DNA of 64,000 nt from Flavobacterium sp. PMTSA4 (GCF_032098525.1 NZ_CP134890.1:2356001-2420000), one strand, 5' to 3'; shown: positions 53,647 through 63,786, counted from the first letter of the stretch. The notes: generated by a model not told the origin, from the letters alone. Translations and numbers: made by a program.

Positions 53647-54273
53647 ATGAAAAAAAAGCTCTGTATAGTTGAAGATGATCATGGATTGAGAGAAGCACTC
53701 TCAATGATGATTCAGTTTACCAATCAATATGAACTAGTAAGTGCTTTTGAGAATGCCGAAAAAGCATTGTCTTCCATTTCAATTTTAGATTGTGATGCAG
53801 TGCTAATGGATATTAATTTACCTGGAGATAGCGGAATAGAATGCGTCAGAAAATTAAAAAAACATAATCCTGATTTACTTTTTCTAATGTGTACTTCTTA
53901 TGAAGATGATGAAAAAATTTTTCAAAGTTTATCAGCTGGCGCTAGTGGATATATTTTAAAAACAGAAGGACCAATTAATATCATTGCTGCTTTAGATGAA
54001 CTTTTTGAAGGTGGAAGCCCAATGAGTATTAGCATAGCCAGAAAAGTAGTTTCAAGTTTTTCAAAATTTGAAATTCAGAATCCTGAGATGGAATCATTAA
54101 CTATTAGAGAAAACGAAATTTTAGATTTAATTGCTAAAGGATTAATGAATAAAGAAGTAGCTTATCAGTTAGATATAAGTGTTGGTACAGTTAGAAAGCA
54201 CATTCAGAATATTTATGAAAAACTACAGGTAAATACAAGAGTTGAAGCGGTAAACATGTATCTAAAAAGATAG
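53647..54273 (+). CDS. NarL/FixJ-type two-component response regulator
   Basis: This 208-residue regulator has a receiver domain (about 1-120), with the acidic pair in IVEDDHG, the phospho-acceptor Asp55 in VLMDINLPGDSG and Lys in YILKTEGP. It ends in a LuxR-type HTH (about 145-205, LTIRENEILDLIAKGLMNKEVA then SVGTVRKHIQNIYEKL). An in-frame ATG at 53524 lies inside the tRNA gene, so the ATG at 53647 is used. The partner kinase starts 4 bases after its stop. It probably controls the S74-fibre genes downstream, but that is inference. Confidence 0.92.
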   Translation: MKKKLCIVEDDHGLREALSMMIQFTNQYELVSAFENAEKALSSISILDCDAVLMDINLPGDSGIECVRKLKKHNPDLLFLMCTSYEDDEKIFQSLSAGASGYILKTEGPINIIAALDELFEGGSPMSISIARKVVSSFSKFEIQNPEMESLTIRENEILDLIAKGLMNKEVAYQLDISVGTVRKHIQNIYEKLQVNTRVEAVNMYLKR

Positions 54274-54277
54274 CTAA

Positions 54278-56032
54278 ATGAAGAAGTTTCACTTTTTTTT
54301 GATTTTAGCATCAATTTTTTTTACAAATGATTTGTACTCACAAGTCTCAAAAAACCAATTATTAAGTAAGTTTAAAAAATCAAAATCAGTAGAAGAAAAA
54401 AAGAAATACTCTTTTTTATTGGCAGAATATTTTCTTGAAACTGATGAAATAGATTCTTCACAAAAATGGTTGAATGAAACTAAAGAAAATCACTTATTAA
54501 AAGAGGTTGATACCACTAGTTTTTTTATCAAAAGTTTACAATCTGAATTGTTTTATTATAACAGACTTTTTCAATTTGGCTCAAGCGAAGCTCAGAAAGC
54601 TACAGCAGTAGCAATTCAGTTAAAAGATAGTGCTTTGATAGCAAACGGTTATTTTTTTGAGGGAATTAATAATTATGAAAAAAAACAATTTTTAGAAGCC
54701 GAAAAATCATTTTCAAATTCAATAAAATATTTTCCACAAAAAAAGCAGAAAGCATATATTCGAAGTAGTATTGAAAGCGAGCATATTTATAACAATATGG
54801 CTCAATTGAAACTTAGAATTAATCAAAAAGATTCTGCAATTTGGTATAATAGTAAAGCATATAAGTTTGCTTTAGCAACCAATAGCAGAAGAGGAATTCC
54901 TAATACTGAGCAAACTTTTGGAGAAATTTATTTATCAAAAAACGATATTGACAGCGCGCAATATTATTTCAAAAGAAGTATTGAATCAGCTAAGAGAAGT
55001 GATTATTATGATATTGTGTTGATTAATTTAGGGTTGCTTTCTCAATGCAATTATTCTAAAAACGAAATAATCAATTTTTATGAAAACGGCAATGATTTAA
55101 TCACAAGTCGACCAATAAATCAGGCGTATAAAAAGTATTTTTACATTTATATTCTCGAAAGTTTTAAGAAAATTGGCGATTTTGAAACCGCCTCAAATAT
55201 TCAGGATAAAATTATTGAACTCGATGAAGCAACTAGGTTAAAAGGAAATAAATACATTCAAAACATCACAGAAATGTATTCAAAGAATGAAAACAAACTC
55301 CTTTTTCTTGAGGTTGAAAAACTGAAGAGCAAACAAAGATTTACTTTTTTACAAATAATAGCGCTTTCGCTTTTTGCATTAATTCTGATTCTAATAATTC
55401 TGATTACGAGAAGAAAAAATAAAATTCAAAAGCAGCTTTTAGAGCAAAAAAATGAAATAAGTAAAGATTTGCATGATGATATTGGAAGTGGTTTAAGCAG
55501 TATATTGATTTATTCAAATTTGATTATTAACACCGATAAAGACTCAGATAAATTATTGCTAGCTGAAAAAATCAATAAAACAGGAACGGAAATTTCTAAA
55601 AGATTGCATGCGTTTATTTGGTCATTAAATACAGAGCAAAATAACTTGCATCTTTTTTCAGAATATGTAAAACAATATGCTTTTCAACTTTTTGATAAAA
55701 CTGCCATAACCTTTTATTTTAAAAATGAAATTGATAAACCTGAAGACATCAAAATTGATGGTCGTTTTAGAAAAAATCTATTTTACATTGCTAAAGAAAT
55801 TTTCAATAACACCTTGAAACATTCCAAGGCTACTAAAGTTTATTTTACCGTAAGTTTTGCAGATAAAAAAACGCTGAAATTACAATTTAAAGACAACGGT
55901 ATCGGATTGACCGAAAACAATCCTTTTGGAAACGGATTAAAAAACATCGAAAAAAGAATCCAATCAATAAACGGTTCAGTCGCAATGAATAACAACAAAG
56001 GCTTAACAACTACTCTACTGATTAAACTATAA
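54278..56032 (+). CDS. TPR-containing sensor histidine kinase (HisKA_3 family)
   Basis: This 584-residue protein has a signal peptide, a TPR-rich extracytoplasmic sensor (about 25-345), one membrane helix (about 353-375, FLQIIALSLFALILILIILI) and a NarX-type kinase core. The phospho-acceptor His is near residue 399 in DLHDDIGSGLSSIL. The ATPase boxes are EIFNNTLKHS, DNGIGL and GNGLKNIEKRI. It should phosphorylate the response regulator encoded just upstream. The family is common in Flavobacterium. The signal is unknown. Confidence 0.92.
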   Translation: MKKFHFFLILASIFFTNDLYSQVSKNQLLSKFKKSKSVEEKKKYSFLLAEYFLETDEIDSSQKWLNETKENHLLKEVDTTSFFIKSLQSELFYYNRLFQFGSSEAQKATAVAIQLKDSALIANGYFFEGINNYEKKQFLEAEKSFSNSIKYFPQKKQKAYIRSSIESEHIYNNMAQLKLRINQKDSAIWYNSKAYKFALATNSRRGIPNTEQTFGEIYLSKNDIDSAQYYFKRSIESAKRSDYYDIVLINLGLLSQCNYSKNEIINFYENGNDLITSRPINQAYKKYFYIYILESFKKIGDFETASNIQDKIIELDEATRLKGNKYIQNITEMYSKNENKLLFLEVEKLKSKQRFTFLQIIALSLFALILILIILITRRKNKIQKQLLEQKNEISKDLHDDIGSGLSSILIYSNLIINTDKDSDKLLLAEKINKTGTEISKRLHAFIWSLNTEQNNLHLFSEYVKQYAFQLFDKTAITFYFKNEIDKPEDIKIDGRFRKNLFYIAKEIFNNTLKHSKATKVYFTVSFADKKTLKLQFKDNGIGLTENNPFGNGLKNIEKRIQSINGSVAMNNNKGLTTTLLIKL

Positions 56033-56051
56033 AAAATCAAAAAAACACTAT

Positions 56052-56076
56052 ATACGCCAAAGAGCGTATTTTTTTA
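56052..56076 (+). terminator. Terminator after the histidine kinase gene
   Basis: ATACGC and GCGTAT form a short stem around a 6-base loop, followed by a T run. It separates the two-component genes from the fibre gene. The 247-base gap after it shows no clear TAnnTTTG promoter. Confidence 0.7.
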
Positions 56077-56279
56077 TCACTTTCAAATAGTCCTTTTTTT
56101 GAAGCTTTAAAAACAGCCTTGTTTTAAAGCAATCTTGTTAATAGATTCAATTCATTCTCAATCCAAACTACTCCTAATATCGTATTGTGCTGTAAACCAA
56201 TAATAACAATCTTTAACCTATTAAATATCTGATTATTATCTGCTGTTTTCTTAAAAAGAAAAGCATAAAATTATAGCGT

Positions 56280-59200
56280 ATGAAAAAGATTTATTTGCTT
56301 TTGTTTTTCCCGATGATGGTGTTTTCACAAGTTGGAATAAACACCACAACTCCAAACGCCCAATTGGACATTCAGTCCAGTAATCAGGCAACACCTGCCA
56401 ATACGGATGGATTGCTCATTCCTAAAATCAATGCTTTTCCGGCAACCAATCCTACGGTGGCCCAACAAGGAATGTTGGTGTATTTAACTGAGGCCATAGG
56501 AAGTAATACTCCTGGGTTTTATTATTGGGATAACCTATCCGTTTCATGGATATCTATAGGTGATACTATTAATAGTTCTGGCTGGAAATTAAATGGAAAT
56601 TCTATATCAGGAACAGATTTTTTAGGAACAACAAACAATCAAGATTTAAACTTTAAAAGAGACAATACAGAAGCCGGTTTTATTGGAGCATCTCAAACGG
56701 CTTTAGGAATAGAAGCCTTAAACAATTTAACATCTGGTTTTGCCAATAACGCTTTTGGATTAAATGCATTACGAAATAATTCATCTGGAAATAGTAATAA
56801 TGCCTTTGGAAACGATGCTTTATCTTTAAACACCACAGGAAGTTTTAATAGTGCTTTTGGAAATTTTAGTTTAAAAAACAATAGTGCCTCTAACAATAGT
56901 GCTTTTGGAAATTTAACTTTAACAAATAATACTACCGGTACCGAAAATACAGCTATTGGCAACTCTGCTTTAGCAACCAATAATATAGGTAGTAATAATG
57001 TTGCAGTTGGTTTTGAATCGCAATTAACAACCACTTCAGGCATCTCTAATACGGCTATAGGTCATTCTTCTATGAATAATAATACCTCAGGAGCTTTTAA
57101 TACTGCTGTAGGAACACAATCATTAACTGGAAATAGCACAGGACTATTTAATTCTGCATTTGGCTACCAGGCCAATATAAATTCTGCGAACTTAATGAAT
57201 GCTACTGCTATTGGAGCACAAGCTTTAGTAGCTTCAAACAACGCTATGGTATTGGGAAGTATTCAAGGTGTAAATGGAGCATTTTCATCGGTTAATGTTG
57301 GAATTGGTACAACTACTCCACAAGATAGATTGCATGTAGAAGGAAATATAAGAATGGTCGATGGCAATGAAGCCATGGGAAGAGTTTTAACAAGCGACGC
57401 CAACGGAACCGCAAGTTGGTCAGATTTTACCAATTTGGCGAGTGGAACACTAGACCAAGCTTATGATTTTGGGGGTTCAGGTAACGGTAAAATGATTACC
57501 GCAGATAGCGGCGCAGTCACCATAGCCGGTACTGATGGTTTGGTCTCTACAGGAACTTTAGGAAGTGGTACCTTGGCACCTTCAGGAATCGGAACCCGGA
57601 TGGTTTGGAATCCTAGAAAAGCGGCTTTTAGGGCAGGAACGGTCACAGTGGGTGGAAGTTCTGTTTGGGATGATTCCAGCATTGGTATAGGTTCAACAGC
57701 ACTTGGGCATAGAACCTTAGCCTCTGGGCAATATTCAACTGCCTTTGGTGATTTGGCAGAGGCGACAGGTTATGCTTCAACTTCTTTTGGGGGTCAAAGT
57801 ATAGCAAGTGGAAATTACTCAACCGCTTTTGGCATAGGGAACTCTGCGAGCGCAGAATTATCGGTTGCCTTTGGTAATGGAGCAGTAGCATCTGGAATAC
57901 GATCAACTGCCTTTGGAACAAGTAATACAGCAAGTGGATTTTCTTCAACCGCTTTTGGTCAAGGAAATGAAGCAAGAAGTTATAGTGAAACGGTAATAGG
58001 AATTGGAGCAACCACTTACACGCCATCTACAAACGGAGCCACACTATTCAGAACTTCCAATGCAACAGATAGATTGTTTGTGATTGGTAATGCTATTGAT
58101 TCAAATAATAATAATTCTGTTGATGTGGCCGAAAGAAGTGATGCCATGATAGTTTTAAAAAATGGCTTAACTCGCTTGCCTTCTACCACCAATACCATGA
58201 TAGATGCAGCAGATGGAAAGGCAGTGGTAACCAAAGAATATCTACAAAGTAATTCATCAGGCACCTTAGATCAAGCCTACGACTTTGGAGGTGCAGGAAA
58301 TGGTAATACAATCACTGCAGATACTGGGGCGGTATTAATTAACGGAACGGATGGATTAGTATCTACAGGAACACTAAATTCAGGAGCTTTAGCACCAACG
58401 GGTGCAGGTGTAAAAATGTTTTGGAATCCAAGAAAAGCATCTTTTAGGGCAGGAAATATTATTGGAACAGAATGGGATGATCTTAATATTGGTAATGTTT
58501 CAGTGGCATTTGGGACACGGACAACCGCATCGGGCAATTCTTCAGTAGCTTTTGGGTCTAACACTACTGCCTCTGGAACAATCTCAACATCTTTTGGGGA
58601 AATAACAACTGCAAGTGGTAGTGTAGCTACTGCCTTTGGTAGAAATACAGTAGCATCAGGTAATTTTTCTACGGTCTTTGGATTGGGTTCAACCGCATCT
58701 GGGAATACTTCGACTGCTTTTGGAAGTGGTTCAACGGCATCAGGAATTACCTCTACCTCCTTTGGAGGAGGAACCTTTGCTTTTGGAAGTTTTTCAACCG
58801 CCTTTGGTAGAAGTAATTCGGCGTCAAGTTATGGTGAAATAGTAATAGGAATTGGAGCTACTAATTACACACCATCAACAAACGGAGATACACAATTTAG
58901 AGCAGCTAATGCAACAGATAGACTATTTGTTATTGGGAATGCAATAGATGCAGATAACGACAACAATATTAGTACTGCAGAAAGAAGTGATGCTATGATA
59001 GTTTTAAAAAATGGTTTAACTCGCCTGCCTTCAACTACAAATACTATGATTGATGCTGCGGATGGAAAGGCTATTGCAACTAAAGAATGGGTGCAGAGTA
59101 ATGGCTCTATTGCATCTTGGACTCTGCAGGGTAATTCAGGAACAGATTCAACAACTAATTTTATTGGCACTACAGATGCGACAACGTTGAATCTGAGAAC

Positions 59201-60767
59201 TAATAACACAGATAGAATGAAACTTTTAAGTAATGGAAACATCGAAATTGGCGGTGCTTCAATTCCGAGTCTCTTTGAAACAGGAACTTCTAAACTTTTA
59301 GTAGGATCAGAATCTTCAACAACTGATAATCTAACGGTTTGGGCAGCCCATTCCACTGCTGCCGGAAGAACTACGCTAAATCTCGCTCGTCAACGTGGAA
59401 GCTTTAGCAGTTCGCTTCCAGTTAGCAATGGTGATGGTCTTGGAGAATTAGTTTTTTCAGGATATAGCAATTTCGTTGGCAGTCACCTAAATGCAGCAAT
59501 GATATTTGCCGATGTTGATGGTACTTTAGCGGCAGCAAACGTTCCGGCAAAATTAGGCTTCAGTACTGCTCCCGACACAGGCGGTTCACCAATAGAAAGG
59601 ATGACCATTCGTGCTAATGGAAACTTGGGCATCGGTACTTCAACTCCACTAGAAAAACTACAGGTTGCTGGGAAAGCATTATTTACTAATGGCTTTTCTT
59701 CAGACAATGGTGCTTTACTATATAAGAATAACACTGACTATATGTTTATTGGCCCACAATCTGGGAGTACTTCAAACGGAGGAGGTTTAGCTTTGTTTGG
59801 CAGTAGTAATAATACATCTGGAAATCCCGGTGGAATGGATATAAACGTTCCTACCGGGTCAGTCCGCTTATTTCACAGTAATGGAAGTTATACCTTTAGT
59901 ACAAGTAGTACCAGTAATTATTCAGGATTATTTGAACTCAATGATATAGGTTTTGATATAGGTCATAATTCCATTTCAAGAGCAATTATTTTTAGTCCGG
60001 GCAGTACTGAGAGAATGCGCTTAACTCCTGGAGGATTTTTAGGAGTTGGTGCAACTGCACCTGCAAGAAGGTTGCATGTTTCCAATGGGGTTAGTGGCGG
60101 AACATCCAATGGAAATACTGGTATCTTATTGGAAAGCAGTGGGAATGTTTATCAACATTTTTTAACTCCGAGTACTAGTGAAAATGGATTGCTCTTTGGA
60201 TCAGAATTGGCTTCTATAAATGGAGGAATTATTTTTAATAATTCTGCTGTCGCCAATGGAATACAGTTTAGAACAGGAGGTAATTCAAACAGAATGACTA
60301 TAACTTCAGCAGGTAATGTTGGGATAGGAACTACAACGCCTGCCGGACAATTACAACTTTCTACAGATGATGCGAGAAAATCTGGGACTAGTACCTGGAC
60401 AATTGTTTCAGATACACGATTAAAAAACATTAAAGGAAATTATACCTCGGGTTTAAATGAAATTTTACAACTTCATCCTGTACGCTATCAATATAAAAAT
60501 AACGGGGAAAGAAAATTTGAAGAAGAAGTTCTGGATACAGAATATTCAGGTTTTATTGCTCAGGAAGTGCAAACTTTATTTCCTGAAGCAGTTGGAACTG
60601 ATGAAGACGGTTATTTAAATCTTAATATTCATCCAATTTTGATTGCTTCTGTTAATGCTTTCAAAGAATTGAATACAAAATATGAAGATTTAAAAACTGA
60701 AAATGAAGATTTAAAATCAAAATTAGAACTATTACTTAAAAGAATAGAAACTTTAGAGAAAAAATAA
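56280..60767 (+). CDS. Large fibre-like protein with YadA-head-like repeats and S74 endosialidase chaperone domain
   Basis: This 1495-residue secreted protein (signal peptide ends near FSQ) opens with VGINTTTPNAQLDIQSS. Residues about 135-300 are NTAIGxxAL-type repeats. Residues about 385-935 hold two copies of a module of about 275 residues, each containing 14-residue YadA-head-like repeats (STAFGxxxTASGxx). After further domains, about residue 1378 begins a Peptidase_S74 intramolecular chaperone (SDTRLKNIKG, then GFIAQEVQTLFPEAV) with a C-terminal coiled coil. S74 domains trimerise the fibre and then cut themselves off at the Ser. No T9SS tail was found. It is likely a trimeric surface fibre. 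Confidence 0.85.
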   Translation: MKKIYLLLFFPMMVFSQVGINTTTPNAQLDIQSSNQATPANTDGLLIPKINAFPATNPTVAQQGMLVYLTEAIGSNTPGFYYWDNLSVSWISIGDTINSSGWKLNGNSISGTDFLGTTNNQDLNFKRDNTEAGFIGASQTALGIEALNNLTSGFANNAFGLNALRNNSSGNSNNAFGNDALSLNTTGSFNSAFGNFSLKNNSASNNSAFGNLTLTNNTTGTENTAIGNSALATNNIGSNNVAVGFESQLTTTSGISNTAIGHSSMNNNTSGAFNTAVGTQSLTGNSTGLFNSAFGYQANINSANLMNATAIGAQALVASNNAMVLGSIQGVNGAFSSVNVGIGTTTPQDRLHVEGNIRMVDGNEAMGRVLTSDANGTASWSDFTNLASGTLDQAYDFGGSGNGKMITADSGAVTIAGTDGLVSTGTLGSGTLAPSGIGTRMVWNPRKAAFRAGTVTVGGSSVWDDSSIGIGSTALGHRTLASGQYSTAFGDLAEATGYASTSFGGQSIASGNYSTAFGIGNSASAELSVAFGNGAVASGIRSTAFGTSNTASGFSSTAFGQGNEARSYSETVIGIGATTYTPSTNGATLFRTSNATDRLFVIGNAIDSNNNNSVDVAERSDAMIVLKNGLTRLPSTTNTMIDAADGKAVVTKEYLQSNSSGTLDQAYDFGGAGNGNTITADTGAVLINGTDGLVSTGTLNSGALAPTGAGVKMFWNPRKASFRAGNIIGTEWDDLNIGNVSVAFGTRTTASGNSSVAFGSNTTASGTISTSFGEITTASGSVATAFGRNTVASGNFSTVFGLGSTASGNTSTAFGSGSTASGITSTSFGGGTFAFGSFSTAFGRSNSASSYGEIVIGIGATNYTPSTNGDTQFRAANATDRLFVIGNAIDADNDNNISTAERSDAMIVLKNGLTRLPSTTNTMIDAADGKAIATKEWVQSNGSIASWTLQGNSGTDSTTNFIGTTDATTLNLRTNNTDRMKLLSNGNIEIGGASIPSLFETGTSKLLVGSESSTTDNLTVWAAHSTAAGRTTLNLARQRGSFSSSLPVSNGDGLGELVFSGYSNFVGSHLNAAMIFADVDGTLAAANVPAKLGFSTAPDTGGSPIERMTIRANGNLGIGTSTPLEKLQVAGKALFTNGFSSDNGALLYKNNTDYMFIGPQSGSTSNGGGLALFGSSNNTSGNPGGMDINVPTGSVRLFHSNGSYTFSTSSTSNYSGLFELNDIGFDIGHNSISRAIIFSPGSTERMRLTPGGFLGVGATAPARRLHVSNGVSGGTSNGNTGILLESSGNVYQHFLTPSTSENGLLFGSELASINGGIIFNNSAVANGIQFRTGGNSNRMTITSAGNVGIGTTTPAGQLQLSTDDARKSGTSTWTIVSDTRLKNIKGNYTSGLNEILQLHPVRYQYKNNGERKFEEEVLDTEYSGFIAQEVQTLFPEAVGTDEDGYLNLNIHPILIASVNAFKELNTKYEDLKTENEDLKSKLELLLKRIETLEKK

Positions 60768-60772
60768 ATCCC

Positions 60773-61198
60773 ATGAAAAAACTAAGTATGCTTATAGTTG
60801 CATTTATTTGTTTTACAGTAAATGCTCAAACAAGACAAACAACTATCAATTACGAATTAACAAGAACGAATGGTTTGGAAAATGTCGGTGCCGATTTAGT
60901 GATAGGAAATCTAAATTTATGTCCGTTGAAAGATGCTAACAAGCAGTTGTTATTTGAGTCGCAAAGTACAAACACTATTTTCATCAATGTTAATAATCGT
61001 AGCGGTGGAAACAGTTGCGTTACGTTGATTGTGGTAACCCAAAATGAAACAATGAGAATTGAAATACCTGAGAATACAGATATTGGTGTCCGTCAATTTT
61101 TAAGAGTAAAAAGAGCTTTTCTAAAGATAGAAAAAACAGTATCTGATAGAACAGTTTCCGAACTAAAGTCAATTGGAACAGCAACAGTTTGGTTCTAA
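60773..61198 (+). CDS. Small secreted protein of unknown function, downstream of the fibre gene
   Basis: This 141-residue protein has a signal peptide (cleavage near NAQ, residue 19) and a compact beta-rich mature part with two cysteines (NLCPLKD and GNSCVTLIVV). I do not recognise a family. It starts 5 bases after the fibre gene stop and is almost certainly co-transcribed, so it may help export, anchor or process the fibre. An AATGAAG / CTTCATT pair at 61238-61280 is a poor terminator candidate. Confidence 0.7.
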   Translation: MKKLSMLIVAFICFTVNAQTRQTTINYELTRTNGLENVGADLVIGNLNLCPLKDANKQLLFESQSTNTIFINVNNRSGGNSCVTLIVVTQNETMRIEIPENTDIGVRQFLRVKRAFLKIEKTVSDRTVSELKSIGTATVWF

Positions 61199-61283
61199 AA
61201 AAAGAATTTAAAAGTGGTTTTGATAATAAAGTGGTTGAATGAAGTCTTTAGATTATTTTGAATAAGAAGAAGGCTTCATTTTT

Positions 61284-62636
61284 TTAAAATCCTAATATTA
61301 ATTTAGCAATTGAAAAGTAAATCAAAATTCCACAAATATCATTACTTGTGGTTATAAATGGTCCAGTTGCAAGCGCCGGATCAATGCCAAATTTATCTAG
61401 AATTAATGGAATAAATGTTCCAATTAGTGATGCTATGATGATAACAGAAATTAAAGCAATAGTTACAATCATTCCAATTTTTGGTTCAACTCCTAGAATA
61501 AAATGACTACCAACAAAAAGAATGGTCGCCAGTATGACTCCGTTTAATAAGGCTAAAGAAATCTCTTTTAATAATCGATTTACAATAGAACCACTTATCG
61601 ATTGATTGGCTAAACCTTGTACAATAATCGCCGAAGATTGTACGCCAACATTTCCTGCCATTGCGGCAATTAGCGGAGTAAAAAAGAATAACTCACCATG
61701 TTTTTCCATGGCACCGCCAAATAATCCAAGCATTTCTACCGAAATAAATCCGCCACAAAGTGCCAAAACTAACCAAGGCAAACGCGCTTTGGTTAATTCG
61801 ATGATGCTATCATCCGCTTCAACGTCTTGCGAAATACCTGCTGCTAATTGGTAATCTTTATCAGCTTCGTCTTTAATTACGTCTACAATGTCATCAATCG
61901 TAATTCTTCCAACCAATCTGCCCATTTCATCAACAACCGGAATTGCTTCTAAATCGTATTTTTGCATGATTCGAGCAACATCAACACTTGAGGTGTTTAC
62001 TTTAACCGAATCTACTTTTGGAATATATACTTCGCTAATCGGAGTTTTAGTTGAGGTAGTTAATAAATCTTTAAGCGAAAGTCTTCCTTTCAACCTGTTT
62101 TCATCATCAACTACATAAATTGAATGTACACGAGTAACATTTTCGGCTTGAATACGCATTTCTTTTACACAAGTAAGTACGTTCCAGTTTTCATTTACTT
62201 TTACAAGTTCTTTCCCCATCAAACCTCCAGCAGAATCTTCATCATAACGCAAAAGATCAACAATGTCCTTAGCATGTTCTAAATCTTCCAACTCCGAGAT
62301 TACTTCCTCTTTTTTACTGTCGGGAAGTTCCGCAATAATATCGGCAGCATCGTCAGTATCTAACTCGTCAAGCTCTTCTGCAATCTCTTTTGCCGAAAGG
62401 CCACGAAGAATTTTTTCACGAACATCTTCTTCTAATTCAAGAAGAATTTCAGCTGTTTTTTCGCTATCAAGGATTTTGAAAATGTAAGTAGCTTCATCAA
62501 TGCTAAGTTCATCAAAAATTTCAGCAATATCAGCATGGTGCATATCATTCAACAAAACTTCCAATTCTTGGTCGTTCTTGGCTTGAATGAGTTGCTCAAT
62601 TTGCTCTAATAATTCTTTGCTGATTTTAAATTGCAT
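61284..62636 (-). CDS. mgtE: Magnesium transporter MgtE
   Basis: This 450-residue Mg2+ channel has the N-terminal helical domain (about 1-130), two CBS domains (about 135-255) that sense cytosolic Mg2+, and five membrane helices (about 280-450). Features are LPDSKKEEVISELEDLEHAKDIVDLL, the DSAGGLM motif, and PLIAAMAGNVGVQSSAIIVQGLA in the pore region. It overlaps rsmA by 11 bases. Confidence 0.95.
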   Translation of the reverse strand: MQFKISKELLEQIEQLIQAKNDQELEVLLNDMHHADIAEIFDELSIDEATYIFKILDSEKTAEILLELEEDVREKILRGLSAKEIAEELDELDTDDAADIIAELPDSKKEEVISELEDLEHAKDIVDLLRYDEDSAGGLMGKELVKVNENWNVLTCVKEMRIQAENVTRVHSIYVVDDENRLKGRLSLKDLLTTSTKTPISEVYIPKVDSVKVNTSSVDVARIMQKYDLEAIPVVDEMGRLVGRITIDDIVDVIKDEADKDYQLAAGISQDVEADDSIIELTKARLPWLVLALCGGFISVEMLGLFGGAMEKHGELFFFTPLIAAMAGNVGVQSSAIIVQGLANQSISGSIVNRLLKEISLALLNGVILATILFVGSHFILGVEPKIGMIVTIALISVIIIASLIGTFIPLILDKFGIDPALATGPFITTSNDICGILIYFSIAKLILGF

Positions 62637-63405
62637 TGGCTTCTATTTTTTGAGTAAGTTCAATGAATTGTTCTACCGACAACTGTTCTGGTCGCAGGTC
62701 AAAGATAGTATCTTCTTTTAAATTATCAGACAATTGAAAAGATTTTAAACTATTTCTTAATGTCTTTCTACGTTGATTAAACCCTGTTTTTACTACGTTA
62801 AAAAATAATTTTTCATCACATGGCAGCGTAAAATTTTCTTTTCTAATCATACGCATAACGCCCGATTTTACTTTTGGCGGCGGATTAAAAACATCTTCAT
62901 TTACCGTGAAAAGATATTCCACATCATAAAAGGCTTGCGCTAAAACAGAAAGAATACCATAGGTTTTACTTCCTTTTTTTTCACAAATACGTTCGGCAAC
63001 TTCTTTTTGAAACATTCCAGAGAATTCGGGAACTTGATGACGCATTTCTAAACATTTGAATACAATTTGGGTTGAAATATTATAAGGGAAATTGCCTATG
63101 ATGGCAAAAGGTTTTCCTTCGAAAATTTCATTGATATTGTATTTTAAAAAATCTTTAGAAATAATTTTGTTATGCAATTTTGAATAATGAGAATTCAAGT
63201 AGTCAACGGATTCGTTATCAATTTCGATGACATAAGTATCGATTTCTTTTTCAAGAAGATATTTGGTCAAAACACCCATTCCTGGACCAATTTCTAAAAC
63301 GGTTTCATATCCAGAAAGCGTTAGCGTATCGGCAATGTTTTTAGCAATGCTTTCATCGGTTAAAAAATGTTGTCCTAGATGTTTTTTGGCCTTTACTTGA
63401 TTCAT
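62626..63405 (-). CDS. rsmA: 16S rRNA dimethyladenosine transferase
   Basis: This 259-residue enzyme (KsgA) dimethylates two adenines near the 3' end of 16S rRNA. It has KKHLGQHFLTDESIAKNIA, the SAM-binding VLEIGPGMGVLTKYLL and the catalytic IGNFPYNIST. The length is normal. It lies upstream of mgtE with an 11-base overlap, a pairing seen in other Flavobacteriaceae. Confidence 0.96.
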   Translation of the reverse strand: MNQVKAKKHLGQHFLTDESIAKNIADTLTLSGYETVLEIGPGMGVLTKYLLEKEIDTYVIEIDNESVDYLNSHYSKLHNKIISKDFLKYNINEIFEGKPFAIIGNFPYNISTQIVFKCLEMRHQVPEFSGMFQKEVAERICEKKGSKTYGILSVLAQAFYDVEYLFTVNEDVFNPPPKVKSGVMRMIRKENFTLPCDEKLFFNVVKTGFNQRRKTLRNSLKSFQLSDNLKEDTIFDLRPEQLSVEQFIELTQKIEANAI

Positions 63406-63435
63406 AATTTGTTTTTGTATTCCTTCAAAAGGAAA

Positions 63436-63747
63436 TTAATGTTCCGAAATCAATTCCAATTCGGTTCTAAAAGCCAACATTTTTTCACCAAAAAGTTGCG
63501 CTCCTTCTTCTCTAAGTCTTGGCGCATCTTCATCATAATATTTTTGAAGCGTTTCTTTACTGTCTGTAGTATATTGAATGGCATAAGTAATTCCACCCAT
63601 TTCTTCTTCTACCAAAACACGAACCATGCGTGCCGAAGAGAATTTACCTGTGTTTAAAACATCTTGAATATGTTTGGTTTGCATCCAGTCCATCCATTGG
63701 TCGTGAACGCTTTCGTGAATATTAATAGTAACGTTATAGAGAATCAT
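63436..63747 (-). CDS. DUF4286 family protein
   Basis: This 103-residue protein matches DUF4286, with MILYNVTINIHESVHDQWMDWM at the start and AIQYTTDSKETLQKYYDEDAPRLR in the middle. It looks like a small alpha-beta ferredoxin-like fold. Function is unknown. It lies 30 bases before rsmA on the same strand and may share its transcript. Confidence 0.88.
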   Translation of the reverse strand: MILYNVTINIHESVHDQWMDWMQTKHIQDVLNTGKFSSARMVRVLVEEEMGGITYAIQYTTDSKETLQKYYDEDAPRLREEGAQLFGEKMLAFRTELELISEH

Positions 63748-63786
63748 TTTGTGTAGTATAAAAATTTATTTTGTAAAAAAGTAAGT

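Noticed and set aside
56693..59356. Several minus-strand open frames opposite the fibre gene.
   Set aside because: They are shadows of its repeated Gly/Ser/Thr codons. Their products are low-complexity and have no neighbours or start signals.
61238..61280. Terminator after the small secreted protein gene.
   Set aside because: The AATGAAG / CTTCATT arms are 29 bases apart, too far for a convincing hairpin.
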